Source of the DNA: Bosea vestrisii
GTDB taxonomy: Bacteria > Pseudomonadota > Alphaproteobacteria > Rhizobiales > Beijerinckiaceae
Reading direction: 5' to 3'
Length of the DNA: 64,000 nt
Assembly: GCF_030144325.1 (NCBI RefSeq)
Contig: NZ_CP126307.1
Span: forward strand, 5,112,001 to 5,176,000
Positions 63,967-64,000 of the stretch are shown piece by piece. Both the position numbers and the translations under genes were made by a program. The first letter of the stretch is position 1; each line of letters opens with the position of its first letter. The notes under the pieces are model-generated. The model had not been told where the DNA came from. It searched no databases and saw only the letters and a program-made list of their open reading frames with translations.

Positions 63967-64000
63967 CCATCGGGCAGCGGAAGCGGTACGACCCGGCCGC
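63950..64000 (+). CDS. Probable sensor histidine kinase, first 17 codons (cut by window edge)
   Basis: A GTG at 63950 opens a frame (MTQLADHRAAEAVRPGR) that overlaps the regulator stop and stays open to the window end. A kinase is expected here by context; the 17 residues show no domain. Confidence 0.35.
   Translation, partial: MTQLADHRAAEAVRPGR

Overview
The window is about 64 kb of GC-rich chromosome from an alphaproteobacterium, most likely of the order Hyphomicrobiales (Rhizobiales) and, from overall protein character, close to Bosea. This placement is recognition, not a computed match. The clues are a Rhodobacter-type gene transfer agent (GTA) cluster, ccmIEFH followed by a Do-type protease, a FeuNPQ-like two-component system, a Tat-exported TIGR03808-like beta-helix protein, and methylmalonyl-CoA mutase split over two genes. 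No tRNA, rRNA, CRISPR array, transposase or integrase was seen.

Layout. 1-233: 5' end of malic enzyme (minus strand). 529-3198: a tight operon of a MoxR-like ATPase, a metallopeptidase/VWA protein and an LCCL-domain protein. 3220-8910: a peptide-type ABC importer (minus). 9031-15442: housekeeping genes (stand-alone RAM-domain protein, HGGYW hydrolase, type II asparaginase, SulP transporter, beta-helix protein, MeaB GTPase). 15570-17861: two tandem DUF900-type lipoprotein hydrolases. 17899-20332: penicillin acylase family. 20478-23322: an Lrp regulator divergent from a methionine gamma-lyase-like enzyme and a lytic transglycosylase. 24301-28272: a spermidine/putrescine importer. 28662-33570: an scpB-thiD-scpA operon. 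33815-37938: a Gly-rich helical protein, a HerA-like ATPase, an M20 dipeptidase and a LOG-family protein.

38723-54419 is an essentially complete RcGTA-like structural cluster, from small terminase to the large tail-tip protein. Two secreted trypsin-like proteases sit on the opposite strand between the capsid and connector genes. Just upstream is a less GC-rich gene of unknown function, preceded by a near-consensus sigma-70 promoter and an intrinsic terminator. 54471-63966 holds a FeuN/P/Q-like system, the cytochrome c maturation operon ccmIEFH, a secreted protein made of two repeats, a Do-type protease and a second response regulator whose kinase runs off the window.

Several conserved genes are broken by single-base indels, almost all at short homopolymers, in both directions and without other decay: the MoxR ATPase, penicillin acylase, GTA g1, g6 and g14, the FeuQ-like kinase, and probably one trypsin signal peptide and g10.1. 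The simplest reading is uncorrected sequencing or assembly error, so these are annotated as whole genes with the break marked.
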